A stretch of DNA of 64,000 bases from Pelagerythrobacter sp041912895 (lineage in GTDB: Bacteria > Pseudomonadota > Alphaproteobacteria > Sphingomonadales > Sphingomonadaceae): positions 153,717 through 217,716 of the forward strand of contig NZ_JAYSGI010000005.1 of the NCBI RefSeq assembly GCF_041912895.1, written 5' to 3'. Below the pieces are notes generated by a model. The model had not been told where the DNA came from, ran no database searches, and worked only from the letters and a program-made list of their open reading frames with translations. The position numbers were made by a program, and so were the translations under genes. Shown in pieces: positions 55,023 to 63,694 of the stretch; the stretch's first letter is position 1, and each line of letters opens with the position of its first letter.

Positions 55023-55478
55023 CTACCCCTCGTCACAATGCACCAGCCCGGTCGCGGGCAGCGTCGTAGCTCCTTCGACCAGCAATGCCTGCGCCGATTC
55101 GGCGAAGCGCAGCACGAAGTTGTCGTCCTGCGTTTCCCCCTCGATCGTGCAGCGCGCGGTGATCGCGTAGCCGCCGGGCGATTTCTCGATCCTGTCGAGA
55201 TCGCAGGCGATGTCCCCCGGCGCGGTGAGACGGTTGCTGGTGATCGTCCAGGGTTCCTCGCGGCACATCTCCACCGTTTCCGCCCATCGGCCGGTGAAGC
55301 GCAGCAACTCGTCCTCCGGCGGAAGCGCGGGCGCGGCGTCGCTGCCCGGCCCGGATACACCCTCGCCTTCCGACGAGGTTTCCGCCTCCTTCTCCGGTTC
55401 GTCCGACGGCGGGGAGCACGCGGCCAGCCCGGCGATGGCGATCAGCGCGGCTGCGCGGCGAAGCGCTATCGTTCGCAT
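55023..55478 (-). CDS. Small lipoprotein, unknown function
   Basis: A 151-residue predicted lipoprotein. The signal MRTIALRRAAALIAIAG ends in a lipobox LAAC (Cys ~21), followed by an acidic, disordered spacer (SDEPEKEAETSSEGEG) and a compact ~95-residue domain with three Cys residues (MCREEPWTI, DIACDLDRI, ITARCTIEG). I do not recognise the fold family. Convergent with def; divergent from rmuC. Confidence 0.75.
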   Translation of the reverse strand: MRTIALRRAAALIAIAGLAACSPPSDEPEKEAETSSEGEGVSGPGSDAAPALPPEDELLRFTGRWAETVEMCREEPWTITSNRLTAPGDIACDLDRIEKSPGGYAITARCTIEGETQDDNFVLRFAESAQALLVEGATTLPATGLVHCDEG

Positions 55479-55606
55479 TCGATTCCCTCCATGAAGACCG
55501 TTGCCGCCGGCTGGCGGGCGATGCTCGTGCCTTCCTAGCGAGCGAAGGCGGGGACTAGTTCCGTCCGGGGCTTTCCCGCTGCCATCGTTCCGTCTATGTT
55601 CCCAGT

Positions 55607-57013
55607 ATGGAAACGACTGCGATCATCGTCGCCCTGTGTGCGCTTGCCTTGGGCGCGGGGCTGGGCTGGTTCTTCGGTTCGCGCCCGGCGGCGGAATGGC
55701 GTGCGCGGCACGGCGAGCGCGATGCCGAGGCGAAGGACCTGGCGGAGCGGCTTTCGCGCATGGCGCCCGAACTGGCGACGATGAGCGAGCGGGCCGCGCG
55801 CGCCGACGGCCTCGCTGCGGCGCTCGATACCGCGCGCGAGGAACTGACCGGGCTCAAGGCGCAAGCCGCCGGGTTCGCCGAGCAGAAGCGCCTGCTCGAG
55901 GAATCGCGCGAGAAGCTGCTCAAGGAGTTCGAGAACACCGGCGCGCAAGTGCTCGGAAAGGCGCAGGAACTGTTCCTCGAACGCGCCAGCGAGCGGTTCG
56001 GCCACGCGGAAAAGGCGAACAAGGAAGCGATCGCCACTCTGCTCCAGCCGGTTGGCGAACGGCTCAAGCTCTATGAGCAGCAGGTGGCCGCGCTGGAGGA
56101 AAAGCGCACCGACGCTTTCGGCCGGTTGCACCAGCAGATCGCCGAGATGCAGCGCGGGCAGGAGGAGGTCCGGCGCGAGGCGCAGCGGCTCGGCAATTCG
56201 CTCACCAATGCGCCCAAGGCGCGCGGCCGCTGGGGCGAGCGCGCCTTGCAGAACGTGCTCGAGCAGTGCGGGTTGGCCGAGCATACCGATTTCCATCTCG
56301 AGCACTCGCTGGATACCGAAGAAGGGCGGCTGCGCCCCGACGCGATCGTCAACGTGCCGGGCCAGAAGAAGCTGGTGATCGACGCCAAGGTCTCGCTCAA
56401 CGCCTATCAGGCCGCCTTCGAGGCCGACGACGAGGAGGAGCGCCGCCGTCACCTCGACCTCCACGCCAAGTCGATGCGCGGCCATGTCCAGACGCTCGGC
56501 GCCAAGAGCTACCAGAGCCAGTTCGACGAAGCGCCGGACTACGTGGTGATGTTCGTGCCGGGCGAGCATTTCGTCGCCGCCGCGCTCGAACACGATCCCG
56601 AGCTGTGGGATTTCGCCTTTCGCAACAAGGTATTGCTGGCGACTCCTACCAATCTGGTGGCGATCGCGCGCACGGTGGCGCAGGTCTGGCGGCAGGATAC
56701 GATCGCGCGTGAGGCGATCGAGATCGGCAAGGCGGGGGCCGAGCTCTACGATCGGCTCGCGGTCGCCGCCGAGCACATGAAGCGCGTCGGCGGCGGACTG
56801 GAGAGCGCGGTCAACAACTACAACAAGTTCGTCGGCAGCTTCGAGCGCAACGTGCTTTCCGCCGGACGCCGCCTCAAGGACAAGGGGATCGAGATCGGCA
56901 AGCGCGAGATCGACGACGTGCCGTTGGTCGAAAGCACGCCGCGCTATACCGCGGACGACATCGAGGCTACGGAACGGGCAGCGCTGCCGCAGGTTGAAAG
57001 CGACAGCGACTGA
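55607..57013 (+). CDS. rmuC: DNA recombination protein RmuC
   Basis: RmuC limits inversion at short repeats and contains a nuclease-like core. The 468-residue protein has an N-terminal membrane helix (~4-22, TAIIVALCALALGAGLGWFF), a long coiled coil (~35-200, rich in Glu, Lys, Ala and Leu) and the conserved RmuC domain: RGRWGERALQNVLEQCGLAE, RPDAIVNVPGQKKLVIDAKV (endonuclease-like D..DAK) and YVVMFVPGEHFVAAALEHDP. The C-terminus is acidic. Confidence 0.92.
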   Translation: METTAIIVALCALALGAGLGWFFGSRPAAEWRARHGERDAEAKDLAERLSRMAPELATMSERAARADGLAAALDTAREELTGLKAQAAGFAEQKRLLEESREKLLKEFENTGAQVLGKAQELFLERASERFGHAEKANKEAIATLLQPVGERLKLYEQQVAALEEKRTDAFGRLHQQIAEMQRGQEEVRREAQRLGNSLTNAPKARGRWGERALQNVLEQCGLAEHTDFHLEHSLDTEEGRLRPDAIVNVPGQKKLVIDAKVSLNAYQAAFEADDEEERRRHLDLHAKSMRGHVQTLGAKSYQSQFDEAPDYVVMFVPGEHFVAAALEHDPELWDFAFRNKVLLATPTNLVAIARTVAQVWRQDTIAREAIEIGKAGAELYDRLAVAAEHMKRVGGGLESAVNNYNKFVGSFERNVLSAGRRLKDKGIEIGKREIDDVPLVESTPRYTADDIEATERAALPQVESDSD

Positions 57014-57030
57014 CCGAACGGAAATCCCCC

Positions 57031-57747
57031 ATGCGCTTCAAAATCTGCCTCGTCCTGACGCTCCCCCTCGCACTCGCGGCCTGCGGCGAGGGCAAGGCGC
57101 CGTCGGAGAAGCTTAAGGACGCGACCACCGAACTGGTGGAGGAAGCCGCCGGTGAGATGCCACCCGCGTTGGCCGAGGGCACATATGCTCCGCGTGACGA
57201 ATGCGCCGGGCTGCCGGGTGCGGACGCGTTTCGCGCAGCGCTGGGCCGGGCGGTCGAGGCGCGCGACGCCGATGCGTTGGCGAAGCTTGCTGCGCCCGAC
57301 GTCAAGCTCGACTTCGGCGGCGGCGCGGGAACGGCGGAATTGCGCGGGCGGCTGGATGGCGACGCGCCGAATCTGTGGGACGAGCTCGACACGCTGCTGA
57401 CGATGGGTTGCGCCGCCGATGGGCGCGCGAGCATGACGATCCCGTGGTATTTCGCGCAGGAGATCGATGCGGTCGATCCGATGATGGGCATGATCGTCAC
57501 CGGCGAGAACGTGCCCCTGCGGCTGGAGCCTGCCTCGGAGGCCGATGTGCTCGAACCCGTATCGTGGGACGTGGTCGAACTGGTCGATGGCCTCGAACCC
57601 GAAGCGCCGTTCCAGCATGTCGCGACGACCAAGGGCAAGCGGGGCTATATCGCCACCGACCGGCTGCGCAGCCTGATCGACTATCGCCTTATGGCCTCCA
57701 GCCGCGACGGGAAATGGAGCATCACCAGCTTCGTCGCGGGCGACTAG
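57031..57747 (+). CDS. Lipoprotein with SH3-like C-terminal region
   Basis: A 238-residue predicted lipoprotein: signal MRFKICLVLTLPLA with lipobox LAAC (Cys ~18). Two parts follow: a helical ~90-residue region (FRAALGRAVEARDADALAKL and KLDFGGGAGTAELRGRL), then a beta-rich region (~150-225; GENVPLRLEPASEADVLEPV, KGKRGYIATDRLRSLIDYRL) typical of bacterial SH3-like domains. Function unknown. It follows rmuC by 17 bases and is probably co-transcribed. Confidence 0.8.
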   Translation: MRFKICLVLTLPLALAACGEGKAPSEKLKDATTELVEEAAGEMPPALAEGTYAPRDECAGLPGADAFRAALGRAVEARDADALAKLAAPDVKLDFGGGAGTAELRGRLDGDAPNLWDELDTLLTMGCAADGRASMTIPWYFAQEIDAVDPMMGMIVTGENVPLRLEPASEADVLEPVSWDVVELVDGLEPEAPFQHVATTKGKRGYIATDRLRSLIDYRLMASSRDGKWSITSFVAGD

Positions 57748-57777
57748 GGCCGGGCTCCCGGATCCATCCCGCTGGAT

Positions 57778-58380
57778 TCAGGCGAAAGTTTCGGCGATGT
57801 CCATCGAGTGCTGACGTCGCGTTATCGTGTTCACGATCATGTACAGGCAGCCGGCCGAAACCGCCGTCAGGGCGAGGCCGATCAGGTCGATCGTTTCGTA
57901 GGAATCGCCCGAGCTGCTCAGATTGCTGAAGATCCATGTCAGCCACCAGACCCACAGCAGCCCGGGCGCGGGATGCTTGTAATCGCCGAGCGCGCCGTGG
58001 CTCGCGTTCCACAGCTCGCGCATCGCCTGGAACGGTTTGAACAGGTTCGCGATCGGCACGAAATACCAGCCGACGGCCCAGCCGGGGGTGTAGTCGAGCC
58101 CGTGCAGATCGGCCGCCGCGAGGTTCGCATGCGCGCGGTGAATCCACATCGCGACCGCAACGATCGATGCAACGATCGCGATGAGCGAGGGAATGCCGAT
58201 CAGATCGACGACATGCCAATCGCCCACGAACATTGCGTCGCTCGAAAGGCTGCCGGACGTCACGAGCACCAGCCCGATCAGGTGAACGCCCGTGAGGCCG
58301 GCGACCGCGACGATCAGGAACCGCGCGGTGGCCGCGCGCTTCTCGAGGATCGCCAGCCCTTGCTGCAGTTCGGTGTTCAT
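57778..58380 (-). CDS. DUF4328 domain-containing membrane protein
   Basis: A 200-residue protein with four hydrophobic segments (roughly 20-42, 60-80, 103-118 region and 160-182). The motif RAHANLAAADLHGLDYTPGW, followed by AVGWYFVPIANLFKPFQAMRELW, is the DUF4328 hallmark. Role unknown. Convergent with the SH3-like lipoprotein gene. Confidence 0.85.
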   Translation of the reverse strand: MNTELQQGLAILEKRAATARFLIVAVAGLTGVHLIGLVLVTSGSLSSDAMFVGDWHVVDLIGIPSLIAIVASIVAVAMWIHRAHANLAAADLHGLDYTPGWAVGWYFVPIANLFKPFQAMRELWNASHGALGDYKHPAPGLLWVWWLTWIFSNLSSSGDSYETIDLIGLALTAVSAGCLYMIVNTITRRQHSMDIAETFA

Positions 58381-58450
58381 TGCCTCTTCCGGCGGGGTTC
58401 GCGCAGCTCAGGTGGGTACGCCAACGCGCCGCGATCCGCCGGCCGCGGGG

Positions 58451-59386
58451 TCAGCCGCGCGCCGATCCCGGGGCGGCATCCTTGCCCAGCACGCCCTGCA
58501 TCGCCTTGAGGATCGCGCCCGACTGCTCGGCGCCCGATTGCGGCGCTTGGAGATTGGTCATCGCGCCGATCTTGTCCCAGTTGGCGGCGAAGCCTTCGAC
58601 GGTCCGGTCCTCGTCTTTCAGCCACACGGCGTCGTTCATCACCACCCAGGCCGAATGGAAACCGCCTGCGCCCGCGCCGACGATGGCGTTGGTCGGCGCA
58701 TCCTCGCTGACGAGGAAGAGCGCGGCGGGCACTACGTTGACCGGATCGAACAGCTTGAACGCCTCTTCGGGGAACAGGTCCTCGGTCATCCGCGTGCCCG
58801 CGACGGGCGAAAGCGTGTTGACCTTGATATTGTACTTCGCGCCTTCGAGCTGGAGCGTCTTGGTCAGGCCCGCGAGGCCGAGCTTGGCCGCGCCGTAGTT
58901 CGCCTGCCCGAAATTGCCGAACAAGCCGGTGGAGCTGGCCGTCATGAGGATGCGGCCATAGGCCTGCTCGCGCATCGTTTCCCACACCGCCTTGGTCGCG
59001 AAGGCCGAGCCGGTGAGGTGGACCTTGAGCACGAATTCGAAATCTTCGGGGCTCATCTTGGCGAAGGTCTTGTCGCGCAGCACGCCCGCGTTGTTGATCA
59101 GGATGTGGACGCCGCCCCACTTTTCCTTCGCTTCGGCGACCATCGCTTCCATCTGGTCGAATTCGGTGACCGAATGGCCGTTCGCCATCGCGGTGCCGCC
59201 CGCGGCCTCGATCTCCTCGACGACCTTCAGCGCAGCGTCCGAATGCCCGGTGCCGTCGCGCGATCCGCCCAGATCGTTGACCACGACCTTCGCCCCGCGC
59301 CGCGCCAGTTCCAGCGCGTATTCGCGGCCCAGCCCGCCGCCCGCGCCGGTGACGATCGCTACCTTGTCGTTGAAGTCGATGCTCAT
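58451..59386 (-). CDS. SDR family oxidoreductase (HSD17B4 / multifunctional-enzyme type)
   Basis: A 311-residue short-chain dehydrogenase. It carries AIVTGAGGGLGREYALELA (~10-28), VNDLGGSRDGTGHSD as the cofactor-specificity region, LINNAGVLRDKTFAKM, Ser in MTASSTGLFGNFGQ and catalytic YGAAK (~163). The pattern closely follows the dehydrogenase domain of peroxisomal multifunctional enzyme type 2, which oxidises 3-hydroxyacyl-CoA; a role in fatty acid or steroid-type breakdown is inferred. No hydratase domain is fused. Confidence 0.88.
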   Translation of the reverse strand: MSIDFNDKVAIVTGAGGGLGREYALELARRGAKVVVNDLGGSRDGTGHSDAALKVVEEIEAAGGTAMANGHSVTEFDQMEAMVAEAKEKWGGVHILINNAGVLRDKTFAKMSPEDFEFVLKVHLTGSAFATKAVWETMREQAYGRILMTASSTGLFGNFGQANYGAAKLGLAGLTKTLQLEGAKYNIKVNTLSPVAGTRMTEDLFPEEAFKLFDPVNVVPAALFLVSEDAPTNAIVGAGAGGFHSAWVVMNDAVWLKDEDRTVEGFAANWDKIGAMTNLQAPQSGAEQSGAILKAMQGVLGKDAAPGSARG

Positions 59387-59499
59387 GCGGTCTCTCCTGT
59401 CGAGGGCGATGCCCTTACGTTAGCGTCAATCTGCGCGCGGAGGTGGCAGGTTCCACGCGGCGATGCAACCGTGCGTGAACACGGCGGGGCGGCGGATGG

Positions 59500-60180
59500 C
59501 TACGACGCCTGGCCCAACCGCTCCAGCGTCGGAATCAGCTCGGCGAACGAATCGATCATCGCATCCGCGCCGAGGTCTTCGCGCGACTGGTCGCAATAGC
59601 CGTAGCACGCCGCGACCACCGGCACCCCGGCGGCGCGCGCAGCGCGCATGTCGTACGAACTGTCGCCGACATAGACCAGCGATCCGCCGCCGCAGCACTC
59701 GCGCGCCTTCCAGATCGGGTCGGGCGCGGGCTTGGCTTTTCCCTTGCCCAGCGTATCGCCGCCGATCACGCAATCGAAGCGATCCGACAAGCCGAGCGTG
59801 TCGAGGATGCCGCGCGCGAAGCTTTCGAACTTGTTGGTCACCACGCCCACGCGCACCCCGCGCGCAGCGAGTTCGTCCAGCGCCTCGACCGCGCCGGGGT
59901 AGGGCTGCGTGTGGACCGCGTAGTTTTCACCGTAATAGCCGAGCATCTGCTTGTAGAGCTTGCGGAATTCCTCCTCCGCCAGCCCGCCCTGATCGTCGAT
60001 GGCGCGCTGCAGCATGATCTTGGCACCCCCGCCGATCAGATCCTTCGCATGATCGATTGGCACACTGGCGAACCCGCCCAGTGCGAGGGCATGGTTCACC
60101 GCCGTGCCCAGATCCTTGTGCGTTTCGAGCAATGTACCGTCGAGGTCGAACGCGACGATGTCGAAGGGAAAGTCCGCCAT
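59500..60180 (-). CDS. gph: Phosphoglycolate phosphatase-like HAD hydrolase
   Basis: The 226-residue HAD protein has motif I FDLDGTLLET (Asp ~9-11), motif II VVTNK, and motif III KPAPDPIW with motif IV VGDSSYDMRAARAAG. A helical cap follows motif I (LGTAVNHALALGG). These features fit the Gph/phosphoglycolate phosphatase group; substrate specificity is inferred. ATG 60180 begins MADFPFDIVAFDLDG. Divergent from glmU. Confidence 0.88.
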   Translation of the reverse strand: MADFPFDIVAFDLDGTLLETHKDLGTAVNHALALGGFASVPIDHAKDLIGGGAKIMLQRAIDDQGGLAEEEFRKLYKQMLGYYGENYAVHTQPYPGAVEALDELAARGVRVGVVTNKFESFARGILDTLGLSDRFDCVIGGDTLGKGKAKPAPDPIWKARECCGGGSLVYVGDSSYDMRAARAAGVPVVAACYGYCDQSREDLGADAMIDSFAELIPTLERLGQAS

Positions 60181-60239
60181 GCACGCCGGGGTGCCGGATG
60201 GTTCTTCAAACCGCAAGCGTTTGCTGGCAAGGGCGGGGA

Positions 60240-61598
60240 ATGAGAGAATTCGCCACCATCATCCTCGCCGCGGGCAAGGGCACCCGCATGAAGAGCGACC
60301 TGCACAAGGTGCTCCACCCGATCGCCGGACGGCCGATGATCGAGCATCTGATGGCGTCGGCTGCCGAACTGGGGCCGGTGCAGACCGTGGTCGTGGTCGG
60401 CAGCGGACGCGAACAGCTCGAGGCCGCGCTGGCGGGCCGCGCCGCCACGGCCCTGCAGGAACCGCAGCTCGGCACCGGACACGCCGTGCAGCAGGCGCAG
60501 GGTGCGCTGGCCGGGTTCGATGGTGACGTGCTGATCCTCTATGGCGACGTGCCCTTCGTGCGCCCGCAGACGATGCAGGCGATGCTCGACCGGCTCCATG
60601 CCGACGATGCCCCTGCTGTGGTCGTGCTCGGCTTCGAGCCCGCCGATGCGCTGCAATACGGTCGGGTGATCGCCGATGCCCAAGGCCGGATCGAGAAGAT
60701 GGTCGAGCACAAGGATGCGAGCGAGGCCGAGCGCGCCTGCCGCCTGTGCAATTCGGGCCTGATGGCCGCGCGTGCTGCCGACATGTTCGACCTGCTCACG
60801 CGGGTCGGCAACGACAACGCGCAGGGCGAATACTATCTCGTCGACGTGGTCAACGTCGCCAACACCGATGGCCGGCACAGCGCGGTGGTGACGACGAGCG
60901 ACCCGGGCGAAGTCGCCGGGATCAACAGCCGCGCCGAACTCGCGCGGGCCGAGGCACAGTGGCAGGATCTGAAGCGCGAGGAGGCGATGGCGAACGGCGC
61001 CTCGCTCCGCGCGCCCGAGACCGTGTTCTTCAGTTGGGACACCGAAATCGGCCGCGACGTGACGATCGAGCCCAATGTCGTCTTCGGCCCCGGCGCGACG
61101 GTCGCCGATGGCGCGACGATCCGCGCGTTCAGCCATATCGAAGGCGCGAGCGTGGGGGAGCGGTGCGAAGTCGGCCCCTACGCCCGCCTGCGCCCCGGCG
61201 CGGTGATGGAGAAGGGCAGCAAAGTCGGCAATTTCGTCGAGATGAAGAAGGCCGTGCTGGGCGAAGGCGCGAAGGCGAACCACCTCAGCTATCTCGGCGA
61301 TGCGGAAATCGGCGCGGGCGCGAACATCGGCGCGGGCACGATCACCTGCAATTACGACGGCTATTTCAAGTACAAGACGGTGATCGGCCCGCGCGCCTTC
61401 ATCGGCAGCAACAGCGCACTGATCGCTCCGGTGAAAATCGGTGCGGACGCGATTGTGGCGGCGGGCAGCGCGGTGAGCCGCGACGTGGCCGACGGCGAAC
61501 TGCGCATGGTCCGCGCGGAGCAACTGGTGAAGCCGGGCTGGGCCGACCGCTTCCACGACACGATGAAAAAGAAGAAGGCGGCGGAGAAGAAAAGCTGA
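60240..61598 (+). CDS. glmU: Bifunctional UDP-GlcNAc pyrophosphorylase / GlcN-1-P acetyltransferase
   Basis: GlmU makes UDP-GlcNAc for peptidoglycan and LPS. The 452-residue protein has an N-terminal uridyltransferase domain, IILAAGKGTRMKSDLHKVLH (~7-26), QEPQLGTGHAVQQA and LYGDVPFVRP, and a C-terminal left-handed beta-helix acetyltransferase (~255-445) with hexapeptide repeats and the catalytic NHLSYLGDAEIGAGANIGAG. ATG 60240 is chosen from the conserved start; AAGGG (60229-60233) lies six bases before it. Confidence 0.97.
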   Translation: MREFATIILAAGKGTRMKSDLHKVLHPIAGRPMIEHLMASAAELGPVQTVVVVGSGREQLEAALAGRAATALQEPQLGTGHAVQQAQGALAGFDGDVLILYGDVPFVRPQTMQAMLDRLHADDAPAVVVLGFEPADALQYGRVIADAQGRIEKMVEHKDASEAERACRLCNSGLMAARAADMFDLLTRVGNDNAQGEYYLVDVVNVANTDGRHSAVVTTSDPGEVAGINSRAELARAEAQWQDLKREEAMANGASLRAPETVFFSWDTEIGRDVTIEPNVVFGPGATVADGATIRAFSHIEGASVGERCEVGPYARLRPGAVMEKGSKVGNFVEMKKAVLGEGAKANHLSYLGDAEIGAGANIGAGTITCNYDGYFKYKTVIGPRAFIGSNSALIAPVKIGADAIVAAGSAVSRDVADGELRMVRAEQLVKPGWADRFHDTMKKKKAAEKKS

Positions 61599-61629
61599 GC
61601 GAACCGCCCGATTTCCATGCGCTGACGGA

Positions 61630-62187
61630 TCAGTCGATCCCGCCGAAGCCGGGAATGAATGTCTGGGGCACCGTCCACTTGTAGACCGGGCGGTTGGCGA
61701 CCACGCGGCGCTCGTCGGGCGTCCAGTCGCCCATCCCGAAATCGTGGCTGACCACGCGTGCGCCGGGCTCGAGCTGGTCGAGCAATTGCGGGCGCAGCCG
61801 CAGGTTCAGCGTGTCGCCGAGGTAGAGCGTGACCACGTCGGCGTCGGAAAAATCGGTCGCGAACAGGTCAGCCTTGCGAAATTCCACGAGGTGCGAGACC
61901 CCCGCCGCCTCGGCGTTCTCCTTGGCCTTCTCGATCAGGCGCGGGTCGATCTCGATCCCGACCGCGCGCACGCCGAACTGCTTCGCCGCGGCGATGGGGA
62001 TGCGGCCGTCGCCCGAACCGAGATCGTAGAGCACGTCGCCTTCGCCGATCTCGGCCATCTCGATCATCGCCGCGACCACCGGTTCGGGCGTGGCGATGTA
62101 GTGGATGTCCACCCGCGGCCCGCACGATGCGAGCACGAGCAGCAGGGGAGCGGCGGCGATGGCCCGAATGCGAGCGGCGGCTGTCAT
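61630..62187 (-). CDS. SAM-dependent methyltransferase with lipoprotein-like signal
   Basis: A 185-residue class I methyltransferase. Motif I is LYDLGSGDGRIPIAAAKQFG (~53-72), followed by VGIEIDPRLIEKAKENAEA and the post-motif DVVTLYLGDTLNLRLRPQLL. The N-terminus is MTAAARIRAIAAAPLLLVLASC with a lipobox (LASC, Cys ~22), which would place the domain in the periplasm, where SAM is not expected. The pattern PEPVV...YDLGSGDGR resembles FAM173/ATPSCKMT-type lysine methyltransferases, which are membrane anchored (family link is from memory). Convergent with glmU. Confidence 0.8.
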   Translation of the reverse strand: MTAAARIRAIAAAPLLLVLASCGPRVDIHYIATPEPVVAAMIEMAEIGEGDVLYDLGSGDGRIPIAAAKQFGVRAVGIEIDPRLIEKAKENAEAAGVSHLVEFRKADLFATDFSDADVVTLYLGDTLNLRLRPQLLDQLEPGARVVSHDFGMGDWTPDERRVVANRPVYKWTVPQTFIPGFGGID

Positions 62188-62306
62188 TCGCCCTCGATTG
62201 CCGCGCGAAGGTGACGCGAGTGTGAACGTGTTACCCTTACGCGCGGTTGTGCCGCTGGACGCCCGCCGCGCCGCGCGGCATGAGCGGCGGAAGGGAGGGC
62301 CGTGCG

Positions 62307-63374
62307 TTGGACGCCAACCGCTTTCAATTCGGCGATTTCACGCTCGACGCGCCGGCGCGCCGGCTGGCCTGCCACGGCGAGCCGGTGGGGCTCGGCGCGC
62401 GCTATTTCGACGCGCTCGTACTGCTCCTGCGGCATCCCGGCGAACTCGTCACCAAGGCGCATTTCCACGAATCGATCTGGCGCGGGATCCCGGTGACCGA
62501 CGAGGCGCTGACGCAATGCATCCGCACCCTGCGCCGCGCATTGGGCGACGACGCGGCCAACCCGCGCTTCATCGAAACCGTGCCGAAGCACGGCTATCGC
62601 TTCGTCGCGCCGGTGGTCGCGGAAGGAAGTGGACGCGGGGAGACGCCGCCGCGTGAGCCACGCGAAACCGCCGGGCCGCGCTGGGCCGAGGTGCTGTCGC
62701 TCGGCGTCGCGGCCACCGCCGGGGGCGGTGCGGCGGGTGTGGTCGGCGGCATCGTCTATGGTTTCGCGAGCGTGCCTGCGGACGGCGGTGGTGCCGCGCT
62801 GTCGGCGCTGCTGGTCCTCCTCGCTCTCAACATCGGCGTGGCGCTGTTCGCTGGTGCCGCCATCGGCTTCGGGATCGCGCTGGTGCCGCACGCAGGCGCC
62901 ACGATCTCTCCCTGGGCGGCGGCGGGCGGCGCAGGTGGAGGGCTGGTCGCCGGGGCGCTCGCCAAGCTGCTCGGCCTAGACGCCTTCCGCCTGCTGCTGG
63001 GCCGCACGCCGGGCGACATCACCGGCGCCTTCGAGGGCGGGTTGCTGGGCCTTGCGGTCGGCGCGGCCGTCGTGGTCGCGAACCGGCTGTCCTCGTGGCG
63101 CAGGGCCGCGCTGGTCGCCGCGCTGGCGGGCGGCGCGGCGGGAATCGCGATCGCGCTGCTCGGCGGCGAGATGATGGGTGGCAGCCTCGCGTTGCTGGCG
63201 GACAGTTTCCCCGGCTCGCAATTGCGCTTCGGCCGTTTGACCGCACTGTTCGGAGAGACCGGCTTCGGGCCGCTGACGCGGCTCAACACCGGGCTGCTGG
63301 AGGGGGCGGTGTTCGCGCTCGGCACCGTGGGCGCGATGATGCTCCACGAGCGCTGGTGGCGCCAGCGTGCGTGA
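62307..63374 (+). CDS. Membrane protein with N-terminal OmpR/CadC-type winged helix
   Basis: A 355-residue protein. The first ~105 residues are a Trans_reg_C winged helix: FQFGDFTLDAPARRLACHGE, LLLRHPGELVTKAHFHESIW, TLRRALGDDAANPRFIETVP and KHGYRFVAPV. The rest is Gly/Ala-rich with about six hydrophobic helices (~130-345), no recognisable sensory or TPR domain. DNA binding from the membrane, as for CadC/ToxR, is inferred. TTG 62307 is preferred because AGGGAGGG (62292-62299) lies seven bases before it; an ATG at 62280 is the alternative. Confidence 0.78.
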   Translation: MDANRFQFGDFTLDAPARRLACHGEPVGLGARYFDALVLLLRHPGELVTKAHFHESIWRGIPVTDEALTQCIRTLRRALGDDAANPRFIETVPKHGYRFVAPVVAEGSGRGETPPREPRETAGPRWAEVLSLGVAATAGGGAAGVVGGIVYGFASVPADGGGAALSALLVLLALNIGVALFAGAAIGFGIALVPHAGATISPWAAAGGAGGGLVAGALAKLLGLDAFRLLLGRTPGDITGAFEGGLLGLAVGAAVVVANRLSSWRRAALVAALAGGAAGIAIALLGGEMMGGSLALLADSFPGSQLRFGRLTALFGETGFGPLTRLNTGLLEGAVFALGTVGAMMLHERWWRQRA

Positions 63375-63380
63375 AATGAA

Positions 63381-63408
63381 AAGGGGCGGCCCTCGCAGGC
63401 CGCCCCTT
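63381..63408. terminator. Bidirectional terminator between the winged-helix gene and atpC
   Basis: AAGGGGCGGCC (63381-63391) pairs perfectly with GGCCGCCCCTT (63398-63408) around a six-base loop. On the minus strand the stem is followed by TTCATTTCAC, so it can end the atp operon transcript; on the plus strand it follows the winged-helix gene by six bases. Confidence 0.8.
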
Positions 63409-63432
63409 CGTAACCGGTGAAGCGCGAAAGGC

Positions 63433-63690
63433 TCAGCCTTCGACATGCTCCGCGAGCACGGTCAGGCCCTTTTCGCTGACTTCGGCGAAGCCGCCGCGGA
63501 CCTCGATCTGTTCGGGCGCGGCACTTTCGGTCTTGTAGACCTGCACTGCGCCGTCGCGGATTGTCGACATGAAAGGCGCATGGCCTTCCAGCACGCCGAA
63601 CTCACCCTCCGTGCCGGGGACGACCACCATGTGGACGTCTTCCGAACGGACGAGCTTTTCGGGGGTCACGAGTTCGAAATGCAGCGCCAT
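63433..63690 (-). CDS. atpC: F1F0 ATP synthase epsilon subunit
   Basis: The 85-residue epsilon subunit of F1 couples rotation to the c-ring. MALHFELVTPEKLVRSEDV, GTEGEFGVLEGHAPFMSTI and EVRGGFAEVSEKGLTVLAEH are the typical beta-sandwich. The C-terminal helical hairpin that inhibits ATP hydrolysis in E. coli is missing, as is common in alphaproteobacteria, which use the zeta subunit. It is the last gene of the atp operon and four bases after atpD. Confidence 0.95.
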   Translation of the reverse strand: MALHFELVTPEKLVRSEDVHMVVVPGTEGEFGVLEGHAPFMSTIRDGAVQVYKTESAAPEQIEVRGGFAEVSEKGLTVLAEHVEG

Positions 63691-63694
63691 CGTG

